NCBI GenBank assembly: GCA_025996775.1
Contig: BNTS01000143.1
Coordinates: 1-6,701 of the forward strand
DNA length: 6,701 bases
From: Bacteroidia bacterium
GTDB lineage: Bacteria > Bacteroidota > Bacteroidia > Bacteroidales > Tannerellaceae
Direction: 5' to 3'
The notes under the pieces were generated by a model. That model searched no databases, had not been told where the DNA came from, and saw nothing but the letters and a program-made list of their open reading frames with translations. Position 1 is the first letter of the stretch. Every line of letters starts with the position of its first letter. Positions 6,437 through 6,701 of the stretch are shown here, in pieces. A program made the translations under genes and the position numbers.

Positions 6437-6701
6437 TAAATACAAAATCCCGTTAAATATGGATACAAATATAATATAGTAGACATTTATTACATTATCG
6501 ACGAGTTCTGCAAGAATTTTGATAAACTCACGGAGGGATACCGTCTCCCGGTCAACACGTCTAAAAAACACCGAAACAGGGCTTATTCGATGTCCGACAG
6601 CGAGATAATCACCATTATGATCCTGTTTCATCAAAGTCATTGCCGTGACCTTAAATTTTTCTATATCAACCACATCAAGAATAACTACCGGTCGTATTTT
6701 C
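6352..6701 (+). mobile_element. IS982-family insertion sequence, left part, running off the right edge
   Basis: The element is recognised from its transposase N-terminus (from about 6459). About 100 bases of AT-rich, poly-A-containing noncoding DNA lie upstream of that gene (6352-6458), as expected for an IS left end. The left boundary is placed near 6350-6362, where the minus-strand remnant stops looking protein-like and a stretch starting GTCAGTTCGACATAAA appears. The right end, and therefore the terminal inverted repeats and target duplication, are outside the window, so the boundary is inferred. Confidence 0.6.
6459..6701 (+). pseudogene. IS982-family transposase, N-terminal part, frameshifted near its start
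   Basis: From 6479 the frame encodes, without a stop to the window edge (74 codons), VDIYYIIDEFCKNFDKL, then SKKHRNRAYSMSDSEIIT and ILFHQSHCRDLKFFYINH. This matches the N-terminal region of IS982-family DDE transposases of Bacteroidales as I know them. The expected start is ATG at 6459 (encoding MDTNII), but that frame hits TAG TAG at 6477-6482. Moving two bases forward at the TA-rich run (6468-6480) joins MDTNII directly to VDIYY, so a 2-bp gain (or 1-bp loss) within ATATAATATAG explains the break. The downstream frame is open only back to 6440 and has no ATG, GTG or TTG start before VDIYY. The catalytic DDE residues lie beyond the window. A sequencing error is the alternative to a true frameshift. 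Confidence 0.7.

Noticed and set aside
6413..6673. Minus-strand 86-residue open frame
   Set aside because: It lies antisense to the transposase N-terminus, which has clear family-like sequence on the plus strand; the minus product has no recognisable features.

Overview
The window suggests a Bacteroidota genome, most likely Bacteroidales. The evidence is a SusC/SusD-type outer-membrane pair, a lipoprotein signal on the SusD homologue, AT-rich spacers, weak Shine-Dalgarno sites and an IS982-family transposase. The genus cannot be read from the sequence.

Bases 1-5973 hold four plus-strand genes packed head to tail: the 3' two thirds of a SusC-like TonB-dependent receptor (its start lies left of the window), a SusD-like lipoprotein, an exported alkaline-phosphatase-superfamily hydrolase, and a PLP-dependent class III aminotransferase-fold enzyme. 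The junctions are a 1-bp TAATG overlap (SusC/SusD), a 6-bp gap (SusD/hydrolase) and a 4-bp ATGA overlap (hydrolase/PLP enzyme). This fits one operon. No promoter is visible because the 5' end of the operon is outside the window.

The PLP enzyme resembles PbfA, the (R)-1-hydroxy-2-aminoethylphosphonate ammonia-lyase, more than a true transaminase. If so, the likely logic is surface capture and import of a phosphonate-bearing compound by SusCD, periplasmic hydrolysis of a phospho- or phosphono-ester by the exported hydrolase, and cytoplasmic deamination of the released hydroxylated aminoethylphosphonate to phosphonoacetaldehyde. No C-P bond-cleaving enzyme (PhnX, or PhnY plus PhnA) and no glycoside hydrolase is visible here. 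The substrate proposal is inference.

Bases 5974-6701 are different. After a short spacer with a weak hairpin comes a minus-strand reading frame whose C-terminal part is intact but whose upstream part appears cut off. Beyond it lies the 5' end of an IS982-family insertion sequence running out of the right edge. The transposase reading frame is clear from about 6479 on, but the natural ATG at 6459 is out of frame with it, with two in-frame TAG stops, so this IS copy looks frameshifted.
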